From contig NZ_CBYL010000037.1 of NCBI RefSeq assembly GCF_000577335.1, positions 1-35,424 of the forward strand: DNA of 35,424 nucleotides, given 5' to 3'. The DNA comes from Faecalispora jeddahensis. Lineage in GTDB: Bacteria; Bacillota; Clostridia; Oscillospirales; Acutalibacteraceae. Of the stretch, positions 7,661 through 15,272 are shown one piece after another. The notes below the pieces were generated by a model. That model worked only from the letters and a program-made list of their open reading frames with translations, did not search any database and had not been told where the DNA came from. The position numbers and the translations under genes are program-made. Each line of letters begins with the position of its first letter. Positions within the stretch are counted from its first letter, which is position 1.

Positions 7661-8800
7661 ATGGCATATATCATTTCTGAAGAAGGCCAGGAGCTGCTGG
7701 GTGCAGTAAAGGAATTCTGCGAAAAAGAAGTCAAGGAGCAATGCAAGGAATATGACAAAACCGGTGAATGGCCGAAAGAGATTTATGATAAGGCAATTGA
7801 AATGCAGCTGCATATGCTCGAGGTTCCCGAGGAATACGGCGGAATGGGCCTTGATCGTGTCTCTGTTGCCGCTTTGATCGAGCAGATGGCGATTGCCGAT
7901 TCCGGCTTTGCCACCACGATTTCCGCAAGCGGACTCGGCATGAAGCCCGTTCTGATCGGCGGCACCGAGGAACAAAAGCAGCGCGCGTGCGATTTGATCG
8001 TGGACGGCGGCTTCGCCGCTTTCTGCCTGACAGAGCCCGGCGCGGGCTCCGACGCTTCCGCCGGCAAGACCACCGCCGTCAGGGATGGCGACAGCTACAT
8101 TCTGAACGGCCGCAAATGCTTTATTACCAACGGCGCGGTTTCGTCCTTTTACTGCGTGACCGCTATGACCGATAAATCCGCCGGTACCAAGGGAATCTCC
8201 ATGTTCTACATCGAGAAAGACACGCCCGGTCTTTCCACGGGACATGAAGAGGATAAGATGGGAATCCGCACCTCCAACACCTGCGACGTGGTGCTCGAGG
8301 ACTGCCGCATTCCCGCTTCCAATTTGATCGGCGCCGAAGGACAGGGTTTCTCCATCGCCATGAAAACGCTGGATCAGGCCCGCGCATGGATGGGCTGTAT
8401 TGCCACCGGCATCGCCCAGCGCGGCATGGAGGAAGCCATCGCCTACGGCAAAGAGAGAATTCAGTTCGGCAAACCGGTGCTGAAAAATCAGGCACTCCAG
8501 TTCAAAATTGCCGACATGGCCATCAAGATTGAAACTGCCCGCCAGATGGTGGCCCATGCCCTTACCCTGATGGATCTCGGCCTGCCTTACAGCAAGGAAT
8601 CCGCGATCGCAAAGTGCTATGCGTCCGATATCGCGATGGAGGTTGCCTCCGAAGCGATTCAGATGTTCGGCGGATACGGCTACAGCCGTGAATATCCGGT
8701 GGAAAAACTGCTGCGCGACGCGAAGATTTTCCAGATTTTTGAGGGAACCAACGAGATTCAGCGCATTGTTGTTGCCAATAATACCATTGGGCGCTTCTGA
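7661..8800 (+). CDS. Acyl-CoA dehydrogenase, short-chain (butyryl-CoA dehydrogenase type)
   Basis: FAD enzyme of the acyl-CoA dehydrogenase family; in anaerobes such enzymes usually work as enoyl-CoA reductases coupled to Etf. The 379-residue chain shows F-C-L-T-E-P-G-A-G-S-D (flavin and substrate loop), then R-K-C-F-I-T-N-G. At the C-terminus are F-G-G-Y-G-Y-S-R-E-Y-P and F-E-G-T-N-E-I-Q-R. Glu361 in F-E-G-T is at the position of the catalytic base of short- and medium-chain members. The start is ATG 7661 behind GCGGAGG. It sits directly upstream of etfB and etfA, the arrangement of the crotonyl-CoA-dependent bifurcating Bcd-Etf complex. Chain length cannot be read from sequence: crotonyl-, hexenoyl- or acryloyl-CoA all remain possible. 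Coexpression with lactate uptake suggests lactate-fuelled chain elongation or butyrate formation. Confidence 0.92.
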   Translation: MAYIISEEGQELLGAVKEFCEKEVKEQCKEYDKTGEWPKEIYDKAIEMQLHMLEVPEEYGGMGLDRVSVAALIEQMAIADSGFATTISASGLGMKPVLIGGTEEQKQRACDLIVDGGFAAFCLTEPGAGSDASAGKTTAVRDGDSYILNGRKCFITNGAVSSFYCVTAMTDKSAGTKGISMFYIEKDTPGLSTGHEEDKMGIRTSNTCDVVLEDCRIPASNLIGAEGQGFSIAMKTLDQARAWMGCIATGIAQRGMEEAIAYGKERIQFGKPVLKNQALQFKIADMAIKIETARQMVAHALTLMDLGLPYSKESAIAKCYASDIAMEVASEAIQMFGGYGYSREYPVEKLLRDAKIFQIFEGTNEIQRIVVANNTIGRF

Positions 8801-8856
8801 TTCGCTGAAACGCTCGCTTACACTGTCACCCTCAAAGTGACTTACGTGAAAACTGC

Positions 8857-8889
8857 GATTTCTTCCCTCGCCCCGGCGGGAAAAGAATC
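8857..8889. repeat. Intercistronic hairpin, copy B of the dispersed family
   Basis: GATTTCTTCCCTCGCC and GGCGGGAAAAGAATC form an imperfect stem around CC. The downstream context (GAATCAACCG, then CTGCAAGGGGAACGGAAC) closely matches that of copy C (GAATCAATCG, then CTGCAAGGAGAACGAAAC). The two look like a diverged tandem duplication of about 165 bases within the 289-base spacer before etfB. Confidence 0.65.
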
Positions 8890-9022
8890 AACCGTTTTCA
8901 AAACGCATGTTCCTGCAAGGGGAACGGAACTTGAAACAAATGGTGCTTCTCTCCCCGTCTTTAACGTGAAGAGAAGCAAAGGCATTCTTTTTGTAAAAAG
9001 AACGAAACACAAGCACACAGCA

Positions 9023-9053
9023 ATTCTTTCCCCGCCTTCGGCGGGGAAAGAAT
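9023..9053. repeat. Intercistronic hairpin, copy C of the dispersed family (best preserved)
   Basis: ATTCTTTCCCCGCC (9023-9036) and GGCGGGGAAAGAAT (9040-9053) are a perfect 14-bp stem with a TTC loop. It sits 36 bases upstream of the etfB start, and its right flank leads into the etfB ribosome site. No U-tract follows, so it is unlikely to terminate. It could protect or separate message halves. Confidence 0.75.
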
Positions 9054-9089
9054 CAATCGCCTTACTATTCTGCAAGGAGAACGAAACAC

Positions 9090-9890
9090 ATGGAAATACT
9101 GGTATGTATTAAGCAAGTGCCGGACGACGCGGCTGAAATCCGCCTGAAGGCGGATGGAACGCCCGATCTGGACGGTGTGGCGCAGGTGGTCAACGCGTTT
9201 GACACCTATGCCCTGGAAATGGCGACCCGCCTGAAAGAAGCGGTCGGCGGTGAAATTACGGTGATCAGCGTGGGCGGCGAAAGCGCCCGCGACGCGCTGA
9301 AAACCTGTCTGGCAGTTGGCGCACAGCATGCTTTTCTGCTGACTGATCCCGCTTTTGAGGGTTCCGACAGTCTGGGCAAGGCCCGGATTCTGGCCACGGC
9401 CAAGGCCAAGCTGGAAGAGAAATCCGGCAAGCCCTTTGACCTGATTTTCTGCGGACTTGAGGCCACCGATAAGGCCACCGGCCAAACCGGCGCACAGCTG
9501 GCCGAGCTGCTGAATCTGCCCCTCATTACCAACCTGACGGATATCTCTTACGAAAACGGCACCGTCACCGCAAAGCAGGAGACCGATTTTGGCTACAACC
9601 TGATCGATTCCGCAGCACCGTGCGTCGTTACCGTGAATACCCCGGCCTACGCGCCCCGTTACCCCACCATCAAGAGCAAGCTGGCCGCGAAGAAGATGCC
9701 CATCGACCCCATTTCTCTGGCAGATTTGGGCGAGGATGCCGGCAAAGTCGGCAAGCAGGCAGCCCTCACCCGCACCGTAAGGTTTGCGGAGCCGCCCCAG
9801 AAGGTGGCCGGGGTAAAAATCAAAGAAGAGACCTGCGAGGATTCCGCCCGCCGGGCCGTAGCCATGATGGTCGAAGCAAAAGCGCTGTAA
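9090..9890 (+). CDS. etfB: Electron transfer flavoprotein, beta subunit
   Basis: The small Etf subunit, 266 residues, cytosolic, pairs with EtfA. It shows the EtfB start M-E-I-L-V-C-I-K-Q-V-P-D, then V-N-A-F-D-T-Y-A-L-E-M-A-x-R-L-K-E, and C-G-L-E-A-T-D-K-A-T-G-Q-T-G-A-Q-L-A near residues 126-143, a nucleotide-binding loop. It also has the C-terminal recognition-loop region (T-P-A-Y-A-P-R-Y-P-T-I-K near 182-193). In anaerobes this subunit carries the FAD where NADH electrons are split. The start is ATG 9090 after CAAGGAG. etfA follows 14 bases after its stop, so the two are coupled. Partner choice between the acyl-CoA dehydrogenase and the lactate dehydrogenase cannot be settled from the chain. 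Confidence 0.95.
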   Translation: MEILVCIKQVPDDAAEIRLKADGTPDLDGVAQVVNAFDTYALEMATRLKEAVGGEITVISVGGESARDALKTCLAVGAQHAFLLTDPAFEGSDSLGKARILATAKAKLEEKSGKPFDLIFCGLEATDKATGQTGAQLAELLNLPLITNLTDISYENGTVTAKQETDFGYNLIDSAAPCVVTVNTPAYAPRYPTIKSKLAAKKMPIDPISLADLGEDAGKVGKQAALTRTVRFAEPPQKVAGVKIKEETCEDSARRAVAMMVEAKAL

Positions 9891-9904
9891 GGGAGCATTG
9901 AAAC

Positions 9905-10906
9905 ATGGAACAAAATCAAACTCAAAACGTATTGGCGTATGTAGAAACCGCCGGCGGAAAACCCGTGAACGTCGGTCTGGAGCTGCTGACGCTGGCCAGA
10001 ACGATCGCCGACGCTGCCGAACAGAAAGTGACCGCTGTGCTGATTGGCAGCGGGCTGGACGAAGCTGCACAGCGGGTTGCCGCTCTTGGCGCGGACAAGG
10101 TAGTTGTTGTGGATGACCCCGCTTACACCGCCTTTTCAATGGATGAATACACCGGCGTGCTGGAGCAGCTCGTAAAAGACGAAAATCCCGCCGTATTCCT
10201 GATGGGAAACACTCCGCAGGGCAAGGGGATTGTGCCCCGCCTGGCGGCCCGCTTTCAGAGCGGCTGTGTTGCGGACGTAACCGCTGTCTCCATCGAAGAC
10301 GGCGCTCTGCACTGGATTACCCCTCGCTTTGGAGGCACTGTGCTGGCGGAAGAGGTCATCGAAAACTCCGCGGTGCAGTTTGCAACCGTGCGCACCGGCG
10401 CGTTCTCAAAGCCTGAAACCGCACAGAATACCGCTCCGGCAGAAAAGAAGGCGGTTTCCGTTCCGGCCGACTCCATCCGCACGCAGATCCGCGAAGCGGT
10501 CAAGGAGCTGACCGAGAGCGTAAACCTGGAAGACGCCGATGTGATCGTATCCGGCGGCCGCGGCATGGGAAGCGCGGAAAACTTTAAGCTGGTGGAAGAG
10601 CTGGCAGCCCTTTTGGGCGGCGTGGTAGGCGCTACCCGCCCCGCAATTGAAGACGGCTGGGTTTCAAGAGCGCATCAGGTCGGCCAGTCCGGCAAGATCG
10701 TTGCGCCGAAGCTGTACATTGCGTGCGGTATTTCCGGCGCGACACAGCACGTTTCCGGCATGTCCTCCTCCGGCTTTGTTGTGGCAATCAACAAGGATGA
10801 AGACGCCGCTATTTTTGATGTGGCGAACGTCGGCATTATCGGCGACGCGGTCAAGGTCATCCCCGCGATGATCGAGGAAATCCGCAAAGCGAAGGCAGAA
10901 GCCTGA
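9905..10906 (+). CDS. etfA: Electron transfer flavoprotein, alpha subunit
   Basis: The large Etf subunit, 333 residues. The C-terminal FAD-binding half has the family pattern: G-A-T-R-P-A-I-E-D-G-W, then Q-V-G-Q-S-G-K-I-V-A-P-K-L-Y-I-A-C-G-I-S-G-A-xx-H, then A-I-N-K-D and I-F-D-V-A-N-V-G-I-I-G-D. The N-terminus begins straight in the Etf fold. It lacks the N-terminal ferredoxin-like [4Fe-4S] extension known from some bifurcating Etf alpha subunits (for example CarE), and the chain has only two cysteines. The start is ATG 9905 with GGGAG upstream. It is the last gene of the lactate operon, followed by a spacer holding a very strong terminator. Confidence 0.95.
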   Translation: MEQNQTQNVLAYVETAGGKPVNVGLELLTLARTIADAAEQKVTAVLIGSGLDEAAQRVAALGADKVVVVDDPAYTAFSMDEYTGVLEQLVKDENPAVFLMGNTPQGKGIVPRLAARFQSGCVADVTAVSIEDGALHWITPRFGGTVLAEEVIENSAVQFATVRTGAFSKPETAQNTAPAEKKAVSVPADSIRTQIREAVKELTESVNLEDADVIVSGGRGMGSAENFKLVEELAALLGGVVGATRPAIEDGWVSRAHQVGQSGKIVAPKLYIACGISGATQHVSGMSSSGFVVAINKDEDAAIFDVANVGIIGDAVKVIPAMIEEIRKAKAEA

Positions 10907-11120
10907 TTTCTCTTATCCCCCCTCCCGTTTGCCTGTCTTCTCCACCTGAGAGCATAGACGCAAAGCTGTAATGACTCTTCTTTCTTCCCCTGCTGTAATC
11001 GAAGGGAAGCGAGCGAGTATGAGGGAAGCCGGGCGAGTACGCGGCTTTGCTCTTCCTGCTCCGGAGGCACAAACGGTTTTAAAAATAATCCTTTTTTCTG
11101 CAATTTTACCGGTTTATTAC

Positions 11121-11161
11121 AAATAGAGCAGGGCAGATCGACGATCTGCCCTGCTCTATTT
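11121..11161. terminator. Strong bidirectional terminator between etfA and the gntR gene
   Basis: A 20-bp perfect stem (11121-11140 with 11142-11161; the real loop is around TCGACGA) is followed on the plus strand by TTTTCTTTTTC. It ends the lct operon and, read the other way, could end the convergent gntR message. The remainder of 10907-11290 contains a degenerate relative of the hairpin family (CTTCCC...GGGAAG near 10985-11010) and no gene. Confidence 0.88.
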
Positions 11162-11290
11162 TCTTTTTCATTTATAATAGTAATATCAACCGTTAACTTC
11201 TTTCCCCCACGAATGATGGAGAAGCAATCGCCGCTTCTATGTAGCGTCACTTTTCAAGTGGATCGACTGGAAAGCAGGCCGCCAAAAGCT

Positions 11291-12040
11291 CTATTCCTCC
11301 TCGAAAGGCTCTTCTTCCTGAGGGGGAGAAAAATCAGCCATAAAACCCTGCTCGAGCATGTATTCCTCAATCAGCGCAAAATGATCCTGCACCGCCAGAG
11401 AAAGATGAAGCTTATTCCGGCGGCACAATGCGTTGACGATCTGTTCGTGCGCGTATTGCAGCTTGTGCCCTGTGTCGTCGTGCAGCAGAATATTGTAACG
11501 CAGATCGTGGATAAAGCGGTCGATGGAATCCGACAGCGCGCGCAGAATCTGAATGATCAGCTCGTTGCCCGAAGCGATGGCGATCAGCTCATGCAGCTCC
11601 TTATCCAGCAGGTCGGCCTCTTCCCCTTCATGGGTGCGCAGCCCCTGAACGAGTTCTTCCAGCCTCGCGATCTGATCCGCAGAAATACGGTCCACGGCAA
11701 GCATGGCGGCCTCCAGCTCCAGCCCTCTGCGCAGCTCTGCCAGCTGCCGGTAGCTGATCCTTTGCAGCAGCGACAGCAGACCGAAGGTATCTTTCAGGCT
11801 TTGGCTGATGTCGCAGCAGATAAAGTTGCCCGCACCGTGCTCACTGCGGATAAACCCCATGTGCTCCAACAGTCGCATGGCTTCCCGCACGGAATTGCGC
11901 CCCACCCCGAGCTCTTCTGCCAGCTTCCGCTCCGGGGGAAGGGAATCCCCCAGCGAAAGAGTTCCATCCTTTAGCTTTTGCTGCAAATAATCCAATACCT
12001 TTTCGTACGCTTTTGAGTTTTTTTCTTTTTCAACTTCCAT
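11291..12040 (-). CDS. FadR-subfamily GntR transcriptional regulator, probable lct operon regulator
   Basis: The N-terminal winged helix (to about residue 75) has the GntR signature: L-P-P-E-R-K-L-A-E-E-L-G-V-G-R-N-S-V-R-E-A-M-R-x-L-E, then G-F-I-R-S-E-H-G-A-G-N-F. The C-terminal FCD helical domain has an E-L-R-R-G-L-E segment and an H-E-L-I-A-I-A-S-G-N core, whose acidic and histidine residues usually bind metal plus an organic acid. FCD regulators of this type (LldR, GlcC, PdhR) sense lactate, glycolate or pyruvate. ATG 12040 is preferred to GTG 12049, because GGAGG is nine bases from the ATG but touches the GTG. The protein ends in an acidic tail (Q-E-E-E-P-F-E-E-E). It converges on the lct operon, whose promoter carries two matching dyads, so I infer it controls that operon. 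Confidence 0.9.
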   Translation of the reverse strand: MEVEKEKNSKAYEKVLDYLQQKLKDGTLSLGDSLPPERKLAEELGVGRNSVREAMRLLEHMGFIRSEHGAGNFICCDISQSLKDTFGLLSLLQRISYRQLAELRRGLELEAAMLAVDRISADQIARLEELVQGLRTHEGEEADLLDKELHELIAIASGNELIIQILRALSDSIDRFIHDLRYNILLHDDTGHKLQYAHEQIVNALCRRNKLHLSLAVQDHFALIEEYMLEQGFMADFSPPQEEEPFEEE

Positions 12041-12100
12041 TTGGTCCACCCTCCACCGCCGGTGCGCAGGGCCGTTCTCTCCGCACAGCCACCAGGCGAT

Positions 12101-12106
12101 ATTATA
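12101..12106 (-). promoter_or_regulatory. Candidate -10 box of the gntR gene
   Basis: On the minus strand this is a perfect TATAAT about 60 bases upstream of ATG 12040 and just past the stop of the upstream phosphoesterase gene. No good -35 is seen at 16-18 bases, so the call is tentative. Confidence 0.35.
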
Positions 12107-12123
12107 ATCATTCGGACATTTTG

Positions 12124-12981
12124 TTATGCGTTGCTTTGCAGAGTAACCACGACGATTTCCGGGCGATTAAAGACCCGGACCGGAAAAAGACTGTTCCCCA
12201 GCCCCCGGCTGACAACCATCGTCGTTGCGCCCCGTGTATAAGAGCCGCTGGTATACCGCGGGAAGATGCCCTGGCCCGGCGCTACGAGCCCGCCCACAAA
12301 CGGCAGCCGAATCTGGCCCCCGTGGGCATGGCCGGTAAACACCAAATCCATGTGATGTTCCGTATACAATGAAAACAGCTCCGGACGGTGGCAAAGCAAA
12401 ATCTGAAAGGCATCCGGCGACGACCATCGGGCCAGATGGCCCGCGAGCTCCGCCGTATGATCCCCGTCCGTATCGTCTGAATCGGCGAACGCGGGATCCC
12501 GCAGCCCCAGCAATTCGATGGAACTGTTCCCGATGGATATCTTCTCCGCCGCGTCCTCCAGCACATGAACCCCTGCATCGGTCAGGCGGCTTTTGATTTC
12601 GGGGTATTGTCTGAGCCTTGATTCATGATTCCCGGATACATAGTACACAGGGGCGATTTTCACAGCGCCGTTTACCAGCTGCATGGCCGGATCCAAACGA
12701 TACCGCCTACTATCCACCAGATCACCGGTAATGACAATCAAATCAGGCGACACGCTTTCCAGCCGGTTCAGCAGAGCATTTTGCCCGCTGCCAAATTCTT
12801 TATTGTGCAAATCGGAAATCTGGGCGATCACATATCCGTTAAATTCTTCCGGAATTTTAGGATTGCGATAGACCGATTTGGTTATCACAATGCTGTTATT
12901 CTGCCAGATGCAAAAAAGGATCACGCACAAACCGAGCAATAAGAAAACCATTCGCTTCTTCCTTTTCCTCGACCATTTCAC
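12124..12981 (-). CDS. Membrane-anchored calcineurin-like metallophosphoesterase (YaeI/YkuE-like)
   Basis: A signal-anchor helix (about residues 11-25, after the basic start K-R-K-K-R) places the catalytic domain outside the membrane. All dinuclear-metal motifs are present in order: D57-L-H59-N, G86-D-L-V-D, G117-N-H-E, H198 in L-C-H-R-P, and G-H-A-H-G-G-Q (217-223). This is the standard metallophosphoesterase site for phosphate ester hydrolysis. Relatives act on UDP-diacylglucosamine-type or other lipid phosphates, but the substrate here is unknown. The start is GTG 12981, six bases after GGAGG. It lies upstream of gntR on the same strand, with an 83-base gap and a separate -10 box for gntR. 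Confidence 0.9.
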   Translation of the reverse strand: MKWSRKRKKRMVFLLLGLCVILFCIWQNNSIVITKSVYRNPKIPEEFNGYVIAQISDLHNKEFGSGQNALLNRLESVSPDLIVITGDLVDSRRYRLDPAMQLVNGAVKIAPVYYVSGNHESRLRQYPEIKSRLTDAGVHVLEDAAEKISIGNSSIELLGLRDPAFADSDDTDGDHTAELAGHLARWSSPDAFQILLCHRPELFSLYTEHHMDLVFTGHAHGGQIRLPFVGGLVAPGQGIFPRYTSGSYTRGATTMVVSRGLGNSLFPVRVFNRPEIVVVTLQSNA

Positions 12982-13186
12982 GCACTACCTCCGGTTTCGT
13001 CACTGAGAGAGCGATCGTTCTTCTACAACAGGGAGCACCCCGGCCCGATACGCACTCACGATGGCATATGCAATATCATATCACTATTTTTCGCCTTCAA
13101 CAAGCGGAAAGGTCGATTTTGCTTCTGAAAACGAAAAAGCGTCTTCACAGGCGGGCGCGTATGTATCCGCGGCCAGGGCTTCTGAC

Positions 13187-13219
13187 AAAAAAGCCGCAGG
13201 AGAGAGAATCTCCTGCAGC
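13187..13219 (-). terminator. Terminator of the split reductase-like operon
   Basis: GCAGGAGA (13196-13203) pairs with TCTCCTGC (13209-13216), extended by a GC pair outside one mismatch. On the minus strand T6 follows (plus A13187-13192). It lies 40 bases past the stop of the activase gene. The rest of 12982-13258 shows nothing convincing; a 69-codon plus-strand frame there has no ribosome site. Confidence 0.85.
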
Positions 13220-13258
13220 AAATCTGATGCCAGAAAGACGAACCAAAATGTTCTTTTT

Positions 13259-14206
13259 TTATCTGTTTAAACCCTTTTCACAACGGTTGCCCCAGGCATC
13301 CAGCAGCTCGTCGCCCCGGTAAAACCGGACAATCTCGCAGCGGTTCGGGCAGCCGGAGCATTCCCCGGCTTTCGTCGTAAAGGTCATTTCCAGCAGGGAC
13401 GGATCGAAGGGCCGCTCTCTTGATGCGGAACGCGACAGAATCGCCGCGCCGATCGCGCCCATCAGGTGGGATTCCGGGTCCACCGTAACGCCGGAGTGAA
13501 GCTCCTCTTCAAACGCCCGCACGACCCCTCTGTTCTTGCTCACGCCGCCCTGAAACACAATCGGTTCTTCAATGCGCTTTCCCTTACCCACATTATTTAA
13601 ATAGTTCAGAACGACCGCACGGCACAGCCCCGCCACAATATCCTCCTTGCTGTGGCCGGTCTGGGCCTTGTGGATCATGTCCGATTCCGCAAACACCGTG
13701 CATCTGGCGGCAATTTTGGATGGCGACTGGGAACGCAGCGCCAGATCACCGAGAGACTCCACCTCGAGCCCCAGGCGTTTTGCCTGCGACGATAAAAAAG
13801 CGCCGGTACCGGCCGCACACAGCGTATTCATCGCGTAGTCCGAAACCACCCCGCCGCGGATCAGAATGATCTTCGAGTCCTGCCCGCCGATCTCTAAGAT
13901 GGTGCGCACCCCCGGGTGACGCGACAGCGTCCCGACCGCGTGGGCTGTGATTTCGTTTTTGACCACGTCCGCCCCCAGCATGCTGCCGATCAGCCGCCGC
14001 GCGGAGCCGGTTGTTCCGACGGTACGCACACTGACCGGGCCGGGCGCCTTTTCAAACAGAATGCCCACCAGCCGCTTGACCGCCCCTACCGGGTCGCCCT
14101 CCGTCCAGAGGTATTCCTCCGAAAGCACCTGGCCGTCTTCGCTCAGCAGCACGCCCTTGGTTGAAATAGAGCCGATATCAACCCCCAGAGACACGAGCTG
14201 TTCCAT
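13259..14206 (-). CDS. BadF/BadG/BcrA/HgdC-family activase with C-terminal four-Cys module
   Basis: This is an ASKHA-fold ATPase related to the activator of 2-hydroxyacyl-CoA dehydratases, which uses ATP to push one low-potential electron into a partner Fe-S protein. It shows the phosphate-1 loop D-I-G-S-I-S-T-K-G (10-18), G-G-Q-D-S-K (107-112), and two cluster cysteines: C130 in N-T-L-C-A-A-G-T-G and C169 in A-R-C-T-V-F-A-E-S-D. They are 39 apart, as in Acidaminococcus HgdC (C127/C166). Unlike plain HgdC it has an extra C-terminal module, C283-x2-C286-x3-C290-x18-C309, ending G-N-R-C-E-K. The same module with identical spacing occurs in the 22727-25621 protein. The start is ATG 14206 behind GAGGAGG. 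It overlaps the preceding gene by 29 bases and is the last gene of the trio. Confidence 0.88.
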   Translation of the reverse strand: MEQLVSLGVDIGSISTKGVLLSEDGQVLSEEYLWTEGDPVGAVKRLVGILFEKAPGPVSVRTVGTTGSARRLIGSMLGADVVKNEITAHAVGTLSRHPGVRTILEIGGQDSKIILIRGGVVSDYAMNTLCAAGTGAFLSSQAKRLGLEVESLGDLALRSQSPSKIAARCTVFAESDMIHKAQTGHSKEDIVAGLCRAVVLNYLNNVGKGKRIEEPIVFQGGVSKNRGVVRAFEEELHSGVTVDPESHLMGAIGAAILSRSASRERPFDPSLLEMTFTTKAGECSGCPNRCEIVRFYRGDELLDAWGNRCEKGLNR

Positions 14207-15272
14207 ACGCTTTTTTCCTCCTCATGTCAATCATATCGGCAAAGGCCTCAAGCCTTGTTTCCACGCCCACCTCACTGGTGTTGGCGTCGAAGCTCAGGTG
14301 CAGGATCGGCATGCCGTAGTCCTGCTCCAGGCGTGTTAAAGCGGGCATCACGTTCAGCTCGGGAATACAGCCGAACGACTTCATGTGGATCAACCCATCG
14401 TAGCCCAGCTCGGCATACTGCTTTGCCTGGCAGACGCTATCCACGCCATTGGCTCCTACCGTATATTTTAAATACCCTCCGCTTTCCCGCAGAGAGATGC
14501 GATCTTTCTTTCCAAACAGCAGAAACGACACGCTCATTCTGCGGCTGACGCTGATATTTCTGCGCGCCAGCTGCTTTTCCAGATAAAAATTACTGAACGG
14601 CTCCATCAGGGTGTACAGCTCCCCGATCACCCCGACGCGAAGCGGCATGGCGCTTTTTTTCACCGGTATCTCGCCCGCGGCGCGCGCGTACCGCTGCTTG
14701 AGGCGTTCCAGCTGAAGCATGGTTCTCGGCTCGCTCAAATCCTTTAAAAGCTGCTTCTGAAGCTTTTCAAAAGAGCCCGGGATGGTCTCGAACCCTACAT
14801 TTTCGCGAATATAGTAATCCAGCGCATCCATGATTCTCAGGCTTTCCGCGGTGCGCATCATCACACTCAGAATTTCGCGCATGGAAAGCGGGCACTCCAG
14901 ATTCCGGAGTACCCGATAGATCTTTTCCGGTTTTACGTGCGCCCGGGAAAAGCAGAGAAAATCAAACTCATATCCCAAGTCTCGCAGAATCTGTTCCTGA
15001 ACCTCTCCGTAATAGCCATAACGGCAGCCAAGGCCTGTTTGCAGCAGCACGTTGGCCCCGGCCTCGAGCGCCTCGATATAGTTTCCCATGTTGTATTTGA
15101 ACGGGGAGCAGACAAAATCAGGGCTGTATTTGCTGCCGAGCTCCAGCGTGCGCTGGGTGGTCGGCGGCGCTGAGATCACCCTCTGCCCAGGGAAGAGTTC
15201 CCCGAGCATCGAGCGGATGACCACATGGTAATCCCCCATGTGGGGAAAGCTGAACACAAGCTGCTTATCCAT
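14178..15272 (-). CDS. COG3581-like protein of the 2-hydroxyacyl-CoA dehydratase/activase group
   Basis: A 364-residue cytosolic protein, homologous along its length to the 25633-26928 product. Shared landmarks are an N-terminal F-P-H-M or C-P-Q-M start, a first cysteine in V-C55-S-P-F (T-C-Y-P-A in the paralogue), L-G-C83-R-Y-G (G-G-C-R-A-S), R-V-G-V-I-G-E (R-V-G-I-V-G-E), and S-F-G-C302-I-P-E-L (P-F-G-C-L-P-N-H). The three conserved cysteines are candidate Fe-S ligands. The family is related to dehydratase D-components but is not the catalytic HgdA/HgdB family, and no reaction is known for it. It overlaps the upstream gene by 8 bases and the activase by 29, so synthesis is tightly coupled. 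Electron acceptor from the activase is the inferred role. Confidence 0.75.
   Translation of the reverse strand: MDKQLVFSFPHMGDYHVVIRSMLGELFPGQRVISAPPTTQRTLELGSKYSPDFVCSPFKYNMGNYIEALEAGANVLLQTGLGCRYGYYGEVQEQILRDLGYEFDFLCFSRAHVKPEKIYRVLRNLECPLSMREILSVMMRTAESLRIMDALDYYIRENVGFETIPGSFEKLQKQLLKDLSEPRTMLQLERLKQRYARAAGEIPVKKSAMPLRVGVIGELYTLMEPFSNFYLEKQLARRNISVSRRMSVSFLLFGKKDRISLRESGGYLKYTVGANGVDSVCQAKQYAELGYDGLIHMKSFGCIPELNVMPALTRLEQDYGMPILHLSFDANTSEVGVETRLEAFADMIDMRRKKAYGTARVSGG

Noticed and set aside
7558-9053. Hairpins A-C as terminators splitting the lactate operon
   Set aside because: They lack U-tracts, and no convincing promoter was seen after them; intercistronic processing or stability elements fit better.
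8837-9112. 91-codon open frame spanning the spacer before etfB
   Set aside because: It is made of the duplicated hairpin units (S-P-P-S-A-G-K-E-S repeats), has no ribosome site and overlaps the etfB start.
11213-11974. 253-codon plus-strand open frame opposite the GntR gene
   Set aside because: It is the antisense of a clearly conserved regulator and shows no family features; Gln/Leu-rich composition is typical of shadow frames.
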